Notes: generated from the letters alone by a model not told the origin. A stretch of DNA of 64,000 bases from Candidatus Gastranaerophilales bacterium (GCA_028693235.1 JAQUVW010000001.1:470616-534615); one strand, 5' to 3'. Positions 34,800 to 43,128 are shown, counted from the first letter of the stretch. Made by a program: numbers and translations.

Positions 34800-37049
34800 A
34801 TGATAATAAATAATTTCGGCATCAAAAACGCAAATATTTCTCAAAATATCGTTAAAAATAATATTAACGCTACATTGCCTTGTGTTGTAAAAGATTCGGG
34901 GCACTCTAAGATATTGCCGATGAATTACAAAGCATATTCTTCAATTACTTTTAAAGGTGCTATTGCTGAACATATAGGGCAAGGTGCCAGATATTTAGGT
35001 GATGGAAAAACAAGGTTTACGCTAACGGCTCCTTTGGCTGAAGCTGCTATGGTGTCTATAAAAGATGATGAAAATGATTGTTTTAGACCATTTTTTATGG
35101 AAAAACAAGGAGATAGATTTTCAACGGTTGTTGACGGTGTTGAAGCTGGTAATAAATATTTCTATACTATTATGAAAAAAAACGGGGATATGAAAAACAT
35201 TTACGACCCGAGAGCGGATTATTTGCCTAATGATATTGATGATTATGATGAAAATTCATGTTTATCAGAGGTTATCGCCCATGATAAATTTAATTGGGAC
35301 GATAGTGCTTGGCTTAGTGCCAGAAAAGCTTCAAATAACGGCAAAATCGGGTGGGGGCTTCCATCTGATATGATTATCGAGTCTATGCATGTCGGGCTTT
35401 TAGGTGGATTCGATAATGCCAAAAAAGAACTTGATAATATTTCAAAAAATGGTGTCGCAAATGCAGTCAGGATTATGCCAATAGGTGAATTCTACGGAAA
35501 AAACAATTGGGGATACGACGAGGTCGCAAAATTCGCTGTCGAAAATTCATACGGTAGACCTGAAGATTTTAAGGAATTTGTTAATTATGCTCATAAAAAA
35601 GGTATAAATGTTATTCTTGATGTTGTCCCCAATCACTTTGGCCCTTATGGCACAATGGTTCAAGAAACAATTCCTACTTTTGAAGAAGGAAAAGATACAA
35701 GCTGGGGAGCTACGTTAAAGTTCAATGGTGAAGACTCCAAGTATATGCGTTCTTACATGAAAGATATGTTGGTAAATTGGGCTGTAAATTACCACGTCGA
35801 CGGATTTAGATTTGATGCAACTCAAGCTATGGATTCTAATGATGCAATTCAAGATATTGTTCGTGATTTGAGAAGTCATAAAGAAACAGAAAATTTGATT
35901 TTATACCCTGAAGATATGCGTATTTCAAGAACCATGGCAAACTCTAATATGCCAAAAGAAGTTTGCGATGAAAATTGGGGCTTTAATGGGCAAACTACTT
36001 TTGATTTTTACAAATCATTGATTGCGTGTGCTAAAAATCAAAACGTCAAAGGAATGAGCCCTGATTTAGATAAATTGGCATTTATATATAACAATTCTGT
36101 TTTACGTTCACATGAAGAAGATGTGTTGCTAGATAGCAGTGTTGATGCTTCTTATAGAGAAAAATGTAAGCAACATCTTGAATTGCCAAAGGCAGATGCA
36201 GACAATATGCTGGTAAATATTTCTAACCATGATGAAATAGGAAATGAAGCTGGCGGAAAACGTAATATGGTGGGAATACTCGCTGACGGTCTTGATTTGA
36301 CTCAGCGGTGCGGTAATGATTGGCGGAAATCTCAAAAATTAATATTTGAGATGGTTAAATATTATTCAGAAAACGGTGAGCCGATGCCAGAAGAATTGCA
36401 ACAAAAATTAGGCTGCAAAGCTCCTGTTAATAAAAATTTGTTTATGCGTGAATTTAACAAAGCGTTCGAGCTCAACAAGTTGCTCTTAGGTGCAATGTTT
36501 ATGCATCCGAGCCCTAAAGAATTCTTTATGGGTGATGATAGGGGTGAGCTTGCTCCTTTGAAATTCTTCTGTGAAGTACCAAATTCCGCAAAGAAAAATT
36601 TATCTGATATTGAGCTCGAAAAAGGTTATGCTCCTGATGAGAACGCTTTTCAGGATTCAAAACTTGAGCAAAATTCTTATAACCCCAAGTGGGTTAATTA
36701 TGGGACAAATGAGTTTTCTAAAGATTTTGCACATATTTTTCGTACAAATAAAGCTTTTAGCGAAACGAAATTAGAAAATGTATGCTCAGCTGTAAAAAAG
36801 GATAAGGCAACTCTTGAAGTAAAACGATACGACAATGATGGACATGAAGTTATCGCTGTTATGAATTTTTCTTCTTGCCCTCAATCTGATTTTGAATTGC
36901 AAACAACATCTTCGAAAAATGTAAAAGAACTTATAAACAGCAATGAAAATAAATACCAAGGTAGTGGGCAATATATAAATGAAGGCATTGTTTCATCAAA
37001 AGAAATTACTGTTCCACCTTATGGAATTGTTGTGTTGCAACCTTGTTAA
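34800..37049 (+). CDS. GH13 alpha-glucan enzyme (branching enzyme / trehalohydrolase type)
   Basis: The 749-residue protein has an N-terminal leader (about 1-55) ending SSITFKGA. A CBM48-like beta domain follows (TRFTLTAPLAEAAMVSI, then NKYFYTIMK with DPRADY). The GH13 barrel has region I DVVPNHF, region II GFRFDATQ (nucleophile Asp), a probable acid Glu in LYPEDM, and region IV ISNHDEIGNE, so all catalytic residues look present. NHDxxGN is closer to maltooligosyl-trehalose trehalohydrolase, whereas domain order also suits a GlgB-like branching enzyme; I cannot separate them. A C-terminal beta domain is present. No good ribosome site precedes this ATG, so the start is uncertain; the next Met is residue 41. 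It ends exactly where the convergent nrdG stop begins. Confidence 0.82.
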   Translation: MIINNFGIKNANISQNIVKNNINATLPCVVKDSGHSKILPMNYKAYSSITFKGAIAEHIGQGARYLGDGKTRFTLTAPLAEAAMVSIKDDENDCFRPFFMEKQGDRFSTVVDGVEAGNKYFYTIMKKNGDMKNIYDPRADYLPNDIDDYDENSCLSEVIAHDKFNWDDSAWLSARKASNNGKIGWGLPSDMIIESMHVGLLGGFDNAKKELDNISKNGVANAVRIMPIGEFYGKNNWGYDEVAKFAVENSYGRPEDFKEFVNYAHKKGINVILDVVPNHFGPYGTMVQETIPTFEEGKDTSWGATLKFNGEDSKYMRSYMKDMLVNWAVNYHVDGFRFDATQAMDSNDAIQDIVRDLRSHKETENLILYPEDMRISRTMANSNMPKEVCDENWGFNGQTTFDFYKSLIACAKNQNVKGMSPDLDKLAFIYNNSVLRSHEEDVLLDSSVDASYREKCKQHLELPKADADNMLVNISNHDEIGNEAGGKRNMVGILADGLDLTQRCGNDWRKSQKLIFEMVKYYSENGEPMPEELQQKLGCKAPVNKNLFMREFNKAFELNKLLLGAMFMHPSPKEFFMGDDRGELAPLKFFCEVPNSAKKNLSDIELEKGYAPDENAFQDSKLEQNSYNPKWVNYGTNEFSKDFAHIFRTNKAFSETKLENVCSAVKKDKATLEVKRYDNDGHEVIAVMNFSSCPQSDFELQTTSSKNVKELINSNENKYQGSGQYINEGIVSSKEITVPPYGIVVLQPC

Positions 37050-37742
37050 TTATCGAATCTCAACTTTTTTAATGTTTTTTTCTAATAGCATTTTAAAATT
37101 TTGCAAATCCGAATCACTATGAGGCTTGTAATTCATAAATGATGAGTCGAGTGTTTTTGACGCAACAAATTTTTGGATATAATATTTTTCTGCACCTTTT
37201 AATAAAAGCCCAATTTTTTCAAAGTCATTATTCGATAGTTGCTCTTGCGTGGCTGTAGTCCTGAATTCGTATTCAACATCTTTTTTTAATAATATATCAA
37301 TGCTTGATTTTATCAAATTTGTGCTGATAGAAGATTTTGATATTTCGTTATATTTATCCAACGGGGCTTTTATATCCATTGCAACATAATCAATCAGTTT
37401 TTCTTTGATAAGTTGTTGCAACATTGTTGGATTTGTTCCGTTTGTGTCGAGTTTTATTAGAAATCCAAATTCTTTTATTCTTTTTATAAAAGTTGGCAAA
37501 TCTTTTTGTATAGTTGGCTCGCCACCACTTATTACGACAGCATCGAGTTTCCCTTTTCTCTTTGTTAAAAATTCGAGAATTTCATTTTCCTTATACAAAA
37601 TTCCGTCGCCGTTTTTGACAAGCTCAGGATTATGACAATATCCGCAAGCAAAATTGCAGCCCAATGTAAAAATTGTAGCTGCAATCTTATTAGGATAATC
37701 AATAAAAGATGTTTTTTGAATGCCACCTATTTTGATAGACAT
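37050..37742 (-). CDS. nrdG: Anaerobic ribonucleotide reductase activase, radical SAM
   Basis: A 230-residue radical SAM protein with CxxxCxxC at C29, C33 and C36 (GCNFACGYCHNP) to ligate the 4Fe-4S cluster. It also has the SAM-binding glycine-rich segment VVISGGEPT and the N-terminal phrase GGIQKTSFIDYP typical of the NrdG2-type activases. It abstracts hydrogen to install the glycyl radical on NrdD. It overlaps the 3' end of nrdD by 16 bases, so the two are co-translated behind the cobalamin riboswitch. Activases of this longer type are sometimes annotated pyruvate-formate-lyase activating enzyme; the neighbour supports NrdG. Confidence 0.92.
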   Translation of the reverse strand: MSIKIGGIQKTSFIDYPNKIAATIFTLGCNFACGYCHNPELVKNGDGILYKENEILEFLTKRKGKLDAVVISGGEPTIQKDLPTFIKRIKEFGFLIKLDTNGTNPTMLQQLIKEKLIDYVAMDIKAPLDKYNEISKSSISTNLIKSSIDILLKKDVEYEFRTTATQEQLSNNDFEKIGLLLKGAEKYYIQKFVASKTLDSSFMNYKPHSDSDLQNFKMLLEKNIKKVEIR

Positions 37743-39841
37743 TCCTTGCCTTCTTTTGCGATATTATAGGTTTTTCTGGCTTTAAATTCCGCTTGTTTGC
37801 CTTTATTCCACTGTTTGACAGGTCTTATAAATCCTACAACTCTCGAATAGACTTCGCATTCTGTTCCGCAAGTAGGGCATGAACTGTGTTCACCTACGAT
37901 ATACCCGTGGTCAGGGCAGATGCTGAATGTCGGAGAGAATGTAAAGTATGGCAATTTATAGTTCTCACATACTTTTTTGACGAAATTTTTCATAGTTTCG
38001 TTATTAGACACTCTTTCACCGGCAAATATGTGGACGGTAGTTCCTCCGGTATATTTTGTTTGCAATTCATCTTGAAGGTCTAAAAGTTCAAACACATCGT
38101 CTGTGTAATTAACAGGAACATGGGTAGAGTTTGTGTAGTAAGGTTCGCCGTCGTTATTAGCAGAAATTATGTGCGGGCAATTTTCTTTATCCAGTTTTGC
38201 AAGACGGTAAGTTGTTCCTTCTGCAGGTGTTGCTTCAAGATTGTAGTTGTGCCCTGTTGTTTCTTGGTATGAAACAATTCTTTCACGCATAAAATCCATA
38301 ACTTCTATTGCGAAGTTATGACCTTTTTCACTTGCAATATTTTCCCCGAATAAGTTTAAACAAGCTTCGTTCATACCGATTAAACCAATTGTAGAGAAGT
38401 GGTTTTTCCAGTATTCATTAAATCTTGCATAAATATCTCTAAGGTAAAATTTTGTATATGGATAAAGGTTGTTGATGGTAAATTTTTCAACCAACTTTCT
38501 TTTTATTTCAAGTGATTCTTTTGCTAAATCCATTCTTTCTGTAAGAATTTTGAAAAATTCTTGTTTGTTATTAGCTTGGTACCCTATTTTTGGTAAATTG
38601 ATTGTTACAACACCGATAGAACCCGTTAGAGGGTTAGAACCGAATAAACCGCCACCTCTGTATTGGAGCTGTCTGTTATCAATTCTTAAACGGCAGCACA
38701 TAGAGCGTGCGTCTTCTGGGTTGAGGTCTGAATTTACAAAATTTGAGAAGTTTGGAATTCCGTATTTTGCAGTTATTTCCCATAATCCGTCAAGATTTTT
38801 GTTTTCCCAGTTAAAGTCCTTTGTAATATTATAAGTAGGAACCGGGAACGTAAAGACTCTTCCTGCACTGTCACCTTCCATCATTACTTCAAAGAAGGCT
38901 TTATTGACCATGTCCATTTCCCCTTGGAAGTCGCCGTAAGTAGCTTCTTGGATTTCTCCTCCGATAATTACGCCTTGCTCTTTATAATAGCTCGGAACAT
39001 TTAAGTCCATTGTTATATTTGAAAATGGAGTTTGGAATCCTACACGAGTCGGGACGTTCATATTGAAAATAAATTCTTGCATAGCTTGTTTTACTTGTGC
39101 ATAAGTAAGATTATCATATCTAATGAATGGTGCAAGCAATGTGTCAAAGTTTGAAAAAGCTTGTGCTCCAGCTGATTCACCTTGCAAAGTGTACATAAAG
39201 TTTACAATTTGTCCCAAAGCTGTTCTGAAATGTTTCGCAGGTGCACTGGATATTTTACCTTCAACGCCTTTAAAACCTTCCATTAATAGGTCTTTTAAGT
39301 CCCAACCAACGCAATATGAAGCTAATATATTTAAGTCGTGGATATGTATGTCACCTTGCGAATGAGCTTCTTTGATTGCGTCAGGATATATTTTGTTTAA
39401 CCAGTAGCTTTTACTTATGTTTGAAGCGATGTAGTTGTTCAAACCTTGGATTGAGTAACCCATGTTAGAATTTTCATTGACTTTCCAATCAATTAATGAC
39501 AAATAATCGTCAATCATATCAACTTGTGCATTTTCTGCAAAATCTCTGATTTTTGCGTGTTGTTCACGATAAACAGCATATGATTTGGCTGTTTTTTTAT
39601 AGTTAGAAGAAAACAAAACGTATTCTACAACATCTTGAACTTCTTCAACAGATGAAATATTGTGTTCTTCTTGTCTTTCTTTTACAAGTTTAGAAACCAA
39701 AGATATAACTTTTTCAGTAAGTGTTTTAGCTGTTTTTTTATCAAATTCTTTTGTAGCAAGCCCCGCTCTGACAATAGCATTAGTGATTTTGTCGGAGTTG
39801 AATTCTACGACATTGCCGTCTCTTTTAAGTATTTTTTCCAT
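37727..39841 (-). CDS. nrdD: Anaerobic (class III) ribonucleoside-triphosphate reductase
   Basis: The start is taken at 39841, giving MEKILKRDGNVVEF and 704 residues, because AGAGGGG lies just upstream; the frame stays open 21 codons further only by way of a GTG. An N-terminal ATP-cone (KRDGNVVEFNSDKI) is followed by the ten-stranded catalytic barrel (NMGYSIQGLNNYI, MCCRLRIDNR, TEGTTYRLAK-like segments). The C-terminal zinc site is CPDHG...CPTC. The glycyl-radical motif is RVVGFIRPV (Gly near 670). It reduces NTPs to dNTPs in the absence of oxygen and implies anaerobic growth. The upstream riboswitch predicts shut-off when cobalamin is plentiful. Confidence 0.96.
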   Translation of the reverse strand: MEKILKRDGNVVEFNSDKITNAIVRAGLATKEFDKKTAKTLTEKVISLVSKLVKERQEEHNISSVEEVQDVVEYVLFSSNYKKTAKSYAVYREQHAKIRDFAENAQVDMIDDYLSLIDWKVNENSNMGYSIQGLNNYIASNISKSYWLNKIYPDAIKEAHSQGDIHIHDLNILASYCVGWDLKDLLMEGFKGVEGKISSAPAKHFRTALGQIVNFMYTLQGESAGAQAFSNFDTLLAPFIRYDNLTYAQVKQAMQEFIFNMNVPTRVGFQTPFSNITMDLNVPSYYKEQGVIIGGEIQEATYGDFQGEMDMVNKAFFEVMMEGDSAGRVFTFPVPTYNITKDFNWENKNLDGLWEITAKYGIPNFSNFVNSDLNPEDARSMCCRLRIDNRQLQYRGGGLFGSNPLTGSIGVVTINLPKIGYQANNKQEFFKILTERMDLAKESLEIKRKLVEKFTINNLYPYTKFYLRDIYARFNEYWKNHFSTIGLIGMNEACLNLFGENIASEKGHNFAIEVMDFMRERIVSYQETTGHNYNLEATPAEGTTYRLAKLDKENCPHIISANNDGEPYYTNSTHVPVNYTDDVFELLDLQDELQTKYTGGTTVHIFAGERVSNNETMKNFVKKVCENYKLPYFTFSPTFSICPDHGYIVGEHSSCPTCGTECEVYSRVVGFIRPVKQWNKGKQAEFKARKTYNIAKEGKECLSK

Positions 39842-40170
39842 ATTTCCCCTCTGAAAGTTTAGTGGTAGTGAGTACAAAAAGTTTGCTGTTTCGTCGCAAT
39901 ACACGCACCTATAATTATATCGTGCAGATAAAAATGGTGTAAAATTAATAGTCTAGGTTATTTGTTTCGTCATAATCTATCTCCTGTGCCGAGGTGTAAC
40001 ATCAATACTAAGTTGAGTATTCCGACTTTACGGTTGCGGACCAGCCAAGGAATTTCACCCTGATTCCCTCAAGTTAGTCTATTAATTGTAATTCTTTTTT
40101 TATCGTCATGTCAAGCAATTAATTATATGTTTGGGTGTTTATATTTCATGTAATAATATTGGTACTTTAC
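39842..40170. other. Intergenic stretch between nrdD and the GNAT gene
   Basis: These 329 bases hold the cobalamin riboswitch (39943-40087) and a 100-base leader to nrdD with its AGAGGGG ribosome site. At the right end is a short AT-rich region that must contain the promoter for the leftward transcript and the start region of the rightward GNAT gene. No further gene is seen. Confidence 0.7.
39943..40087 (-). promoter_or_regulatory. Cobalamin (B12) riboswitch upstream of nrdDG
   Basis: On the minus strand the B12-box region reads GAGGGAATCAGGGTGAAAT, then TCC, GCTGGTCCGCAACCGTAA (about 40024-40075). This matches the conserved GGTGAAAxTCC and CCGCAACxGUAA blocks of cobalamin riboswitches. The outer helix P1 is visible: AATTAATAG (40087-40079) pairs with CTATTAATT (39951-39943). 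The 3' end of P1 lies about 100 bases from the nrdD start. I do not see a clear intrinsic terminator in that gap, so translational control is as likely as termination. Confidence 0.88.
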
Positions 40171-40896
40171 GTGAATATAAAACCTCTTAATAAAAATAAT
40201 TTGCTATCAAATCATCAAATTGGTGTGAAAAATCATACAAATAATGCACTAAATTGTGAAGATGTCTTAACTTTTGAAAAGAATATGCCCAATTCTTCTT
40301 TTATAAAAGCAAATTATATGCCCATAGCTTTTGGTTCATTGAAAAAACTAGGAGAAACCCAAGTTATTGAAAAATCTACCGGTAAAAAGCAAAAAGCTCT
40401 TTTGAAATATGATGAAATCGGTGATTATACTCAAATTAAAATGACCGTAAAAGGAAAAGAGGCTGGTTTCTTAGATATATATATTCCTGCAGATACTATG
40501 GATATTGAAGATTATATTGATGAAAAAGCTCTGACTTCAGAAATAAGGCATTTACGTTCACTTATGGGGGATAAATATTTAGGCATTGGAAGTGCCCTTG
40601 TTAAAGCCGCTTTTTCTATCAGTAACAAGAAAGGCTGTGCTAATCCGCTATGGCTTGAGGCAGAAAAAGGATACGCCAAAACCTTGGCTCCTTATCGAAG
40701 TGATGAAAATCCAATTCCTTTTTATTACAAGTTAGGTTTTGAAGCTTTTGACGATAGGGAAGATGATTATATAAAAAGTTGTTTTGCCAACGGGGCGTTG
40801 AATATGTTGCCTGAAAGTTGTCAATTAATGTTGAGTGATGAAGCTAAAGAAAAGTGGATTCAAGAGCTTATCAAACACCCGATTATTAATCAATAA
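40171..40896 (+). CDS. GNAT-fold acetyltransferase-like protein with N-terminal leader
   Basis: The start is taken as GTG 40171 (MNIKPLNKNNLL, 241 residues); an upstream in-frame GTG at 40135 would add an unlikely hydrophobic tail. Neither has a good ribosome site. Residues about 1-55 are an Asn/Lys-rich leader ending MPIAFGS. The body has GNAT features: strand AGFLDIYIP, then HLRSLMGDKYLGIGSALVKA (acetyl-CoA loop and helix), WLEAEKGYA, and PIPFYYKLGFEAF, the classic C-terminal PxxFYxKxGF. The acyl acceptor is unknown. The leader resembles that of the GH13 protein at 34800. The 3' end overlaps the convergent ABC ATPase by 11 bases. Confidence 0.72.
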   Translation: MNIKPLNKNNLLSNHQIGVKNHTNNALNCEDVLTFEKNMPNSSFIKANYMPIAFGSLKKLGETQVIEKSTGKKQKALLKYDEIGDYTQIKMTVKGKEAGFLDIYIPADTMDIEDYIDEKALTSEIRHLRSLMGDKYLGIGSALVKAAFSISNKKGCANPLWLEAEKGYAKTLAPYRSDENPIPFYYKLGFEAFDDREDDYIKSCFANGALNMLPESCQLMLSDEAKEKWIQELIKHPIINQ

Positions 40897-41683
40897 TCGT
40901 CCAAAGTCTTCCTGAATTTGCCTTAATCAATTTCGTTTTAATCCCGAAGGTCTTTTCTATATTTTGTTCGGTAAGAACATCTTGTTTCTTTCCGCAAGCT
41001 TCAATTTTACCTGATTTCATAATCATTCCCAATGTAAAAATTGGCAGTATGTCTTCGATTCTTTGTGATATGAAAATCATTGTTAAATCAGGGTGAGTCT
41101 CTGATAATTTATTTACTGCGTTTAGAAAATATTCTCTTTCCGCAATATCAAGATAAACAGTTGGTTCATCCAAAATCACCAATTCAGGCTCTGTTAATAG
41201 GGCTCTTGCTATTAAAATTTTCATCTGTTCGCCTGAGGACATGTCGTTTATATTTTTGTCCCCAAGGTGCTCTCCTCTTAATTCTTTAAGAAGTGTTCTT
41301 GCCTTTTGCGTTTCTTCAGAAGAAGCATTCCCTGAAAATCCTAAAAAGCCTTCAGGACCTGATAGTACCATATCTAAACCGCTTGAATATTCTGGCATTT
41401 TCTTTTGTAAAAACGGACTAACCCACGCTATAGATTTGCGAAGTGTATTGAGGTTTGTTTTTCCGTAACGTTTTCCTAACACTTCAACTTTAGCACCATA
41501 CAAAGGCCATATGTAGCCCAAAATTGTTCTTACAAGGGTTGTTTTACCTGCACCATTTGCACCTAAAATAAAATATCTTGCACCTTTTTTAACCTGCCAT
41601 GATATGTTGTGCAATATCTCGTTTCCACCAAGCAAAACGGTTGCATTTTCAACATCTATTGCGTATTCATAATCTTTATTCAT
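40886..41683 (-). CDS. ABC transporter ATP-binding protein (YlmA/ModF-like)
   Basis: A 265-residue ATPase with Walker A GANGAGKTTL, Q-loop region WVSPFLQKKM, signature MSSGEQ, Walker B LVILDEP and D-loop. The switch position that is His in most ABC ATPases reads Gln (IFISQRIEDI), which may slow hydrolysis or reflect this subfamily. The C-terminal segment (GMIMKSGKIEACGKKQDVLT) resembles YlmA/iron-type stand-alone ATPases. No permease or binding protein is adjacent, so the substrate is unknown. A TATAAT (complement at 41702-41707) lies upstream. Confidence 0.88.
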   Translation of the reverse strand: MNKDYEYAIDVENATVLLGGNEILHNISWQVKKGARYFILGANGAGKTTLVRTILGYIWPLYGAKVEVLGKRYGKTNLNTLRKSIAWVSPFLQKKMPEYSSGLDMVLSGPEGFLGFSGNASSEETQKARTLLKELRGEHLGDKNINDMSSGEQMKILIARALLTEPELVILDEPTVYLDIAEREYFLNAVNKLSETHPDLTMIFISQRIEDILPIFTLGMIMKSGKIEACGKKQDVLTEQNIEKTFGIKTKLIKANSGRLWTIID

Positions 41684-41701
41684 AATTTCCTCTTGTTAAT
41701 A

Positions 41702-41731
41702 ATTATACCACGCGGAAATTTTGTATTATAA
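41702..41731. promoter_or_regulatory. Divergent -10 boxes for the ABC ATPase and the 65-residue protein
   Basis: The complement of ATTATA at 41702-41707 gives TATAAT for the leftward ABC ATPase gene. TATAAT at 41726-41731 points rightward, about 32 bases before the small gene. No consensus -35 is obvious for either. Confidence 0.5.
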
Positions 41732-41762
41732 TACTTGCAGATTTACAATTAAGGAGAATTTT

Positions 41763-41960
41763 ATGTATCTTGTATATGTTGATAAACCGTCATCTTTTTC
41801 CCCCGACTTATTAGGAGAATACAGCGACTTGGAGGAAGCTCAAAAAGTTGCAAAACAAGCAAAGATTGATGACCCGGAAATTTCATACAGTATTGAAGAA
41901 TCAAATGGCGGTTTCAACAGCTACGGTGACCTTTTAACAAGTGTTATAGAAAAAGGTTAG
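41763..41960 (+). CDS. Small conserved-looking protein, 65 residues
   Basis: The start at 41763 (MYLVYVDKPSSF) is set by AAGGAG seven bases upstream; the open frame extends 14 codons further without a ribosome site. The protein is compact and soluble-looking: strand YLVYVDKP, helix DLEEAQKVAKQAKID, strand EISYSIEES, C-terminal helix. No Cys and no signal peptide. It looks like a small alpha/beta protein; I do not recognise the family. Its own TATAAT lies at 41726. Confidence 0.7.
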   Translation: MYLVYVDKPSSFSPDLLGEYSDLEEAQKVAKQAKIDDPEISYSIEESNGGFNSYGDLLTSVIEKG

Positions 41961-42024
41961 GTTATAAATTAAAAGCTCCTTTTTGGGGCTTTATTTATAT
42001 ATTTTATGCTCTTTGATATTTTTG

Positions 42025-42513
42025 TCAGTGAAAAAATTTTTCACTCCACACTGCATATAATTGCTCTAAATTCCAATTTGCATTTGCCGGACTGGTTGAG
42101 GGTAGTTTGTATAATTCATAATTTTCTAAATCGTTAAAATGTTTTTTGAAACTTGTGTAAGCTTTACTTCCGTTGCAAAGAATGTATTTTATATTTTTAT
42201 AATTATTAAGAAGTTTTTTTAATTGATTAGGTTGCTCGTTTTCTATTGATGTGTCAAGGCTTCCCTCCCTTTCGCAACTATGAATTACGTCCCATAGGGC
42301 AATCTCGTTTTTTAACAAGGTGTTAGTTTTTGTCTTGTAATCATTATTTTCAAGTTCTTGAGTGTTGCATATCCTACCCATAATCTTCCAAAATCTGTTT
42401 TGAGGATGAGCATAGTATTCTTGTTGTTGCAATGAGCGTATTCCCGGCATTGAGCCAAGAATTAAGTAACGGGATTCCTTGTTAACTATTGGTTTTAAAC
42501 TTTTGCATTGCAT
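42025..42513 (-). CDS. DNA-deoxyinosine (hypoxanthine-DNA) glycosylase, UDG superfamily
   Basis: Taken from Met at 42513 (MQCKSLKPIVN, 162 residues, the usual family length); the frame is open to 42564, and neither start has a clear ribosome site. LILGSMPGIRSLQQ followed by YYAHPQNRFWKIM is the signature of the Mug/TDG-related deoxyinosine glycosylases. NEIALWDVIHSC and LPSTSPAN near the C-terminus match the later uracil-glycosylase motifs (the family SPAN box). It excises deaminated adenine (hypoxanthine), and perhaps uracil, from DNA. It is monocistronic and downstream of tRNA-Arg, whose terminator separates them. Confidence 0.88.
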   Translation of the reverse strand: MQCKSLKPIVNKESRYLILGSMPGIRSLQQQEYYAHPQNRFWKIMGRICNTQELENNDYKTKTNTLLKNEIALWDVIHSCEREGSLDTSIENEQPNQLKKLLNNYKNIKYILCNGSKAYTSFKKHFNDLENYELYKLPSTSPANANWNLEQLYAVWSEKFFH

Positions 42514-42751
42514 ACAAACATTATATTTCGAATTAAAAATAATTGAAATTATTATGTTTAACATTTCTTTGTTTGTATTTAGACAATCTTTTATTTCTTT
42601 AGTGCTCTCAACAAAAGTTCATCAAAATCAAAAATATACGTATAGTTGCTTATTTAGTTACCTTGACAGTCGTTGAAAAAACAGCAAAAGCTCTTTGTGT
42701 AATCTTTCAAGTATTGTTTGATTTTTGGGATTTGAATTAGTTTTAAACATA

Positions 42752-42776
42752 TAAAAAGACTCCACAAAGGAGTCTT
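42752..42776 (-). terminator. Terminator for tRNA-Arg
   Basis: The stem AAGACTCC / GGAGTCTT has a five-base loop (42756-42776). It is followed on the minus strand by TTTTTAT, just beyond the tRNA-Arg 3' end. Confidence 0.85.
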
Positions 42777-42779
42777 AAA

Positions 42780-42856
42780 TGGCGCGCCTGGAGGGATTCG
42801 AACCCCCGACCTTTTGGTTCGTAGCCAAACACTCTATCCAGCTGAGCTACAAGCGC
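42780..42856 (-). tRNA. tRNA-Arg(ACG)
   Basis: On the minus strand the acceptor GCGCTTG pairs with CAGGCGC (one G-T pair), followed by discriminator G and an encoded CCA (42782-42780). The D-arm is AGCTCAGCTGGATAGAG. The anticodon loop CTACGAA lies in stem TTTGG/CCAAA and gives anticodon ACG. The T-loop is GTTCGAATC. The mature tRNA body is 42783-42856. Confidence 0.97.
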
Positions 42857-42912
42857 ATTCAAGTATTATTCTATTACAAAAATCTTACTTCGCAAGTGGT
42901 TTCTTCTCTTTT

Positions 42913-42985
42913 CAAAAAAAAATAGCTGCATAGCAGCTAATACTTAATAATCTTGGGAGGAGATTTGGGGATTTGTTACACTTAT
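42913..42985 (-). ncRNA. Candidate small RNA with anti-Shine-Dalgarno stretch and intrinsic terminator
   Basis: On the minus strand a seven-base-pair hairpin TAGCTGC/GCAGCTA (42939-42923) is followed by nine T (42922-42914), a textbook terminator. No minus-strand gene precedes it. Just upstream is the unpaired C-rich run ATCTCCTCCCAAG (about 42964-42950), complementary to Shine-Dalgarno sequences. A TATTAT lies about 20 bases further upstream. The implied transcript is about 60-70 nt. The layout recalls cyanobacterial Yfr1, although the core sequence differs. This is inference without expression data. Confidence 0.35.
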
Positions 42986-43128
42986 AATAATTCACCTGAA
43001 GGAAAAAGTTTACACTTTTAGTCAAAATATTAATAAAAATTTACAAATTATTGATTTCATATCGTATTTTAGTTATTTTTCTATGGATTTTTTCTTTTGT
43101 TTTATCTAAAATTGTTATTGAGGTAATT

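Noticed and set aside
42479-42676. Rightward 65-residue open frame over the deoxyinosine glycosylase 5' end
   Set aside because: No ribosome site, antisense to a recognised gene and its upstream region, biased composition.
43051-43128. TTG start for the glycosyltransferase-like protein
   Set aside because: No ribosome site there; ATG 43129 has GAGGT at proper distance and starts at the first membrane span.
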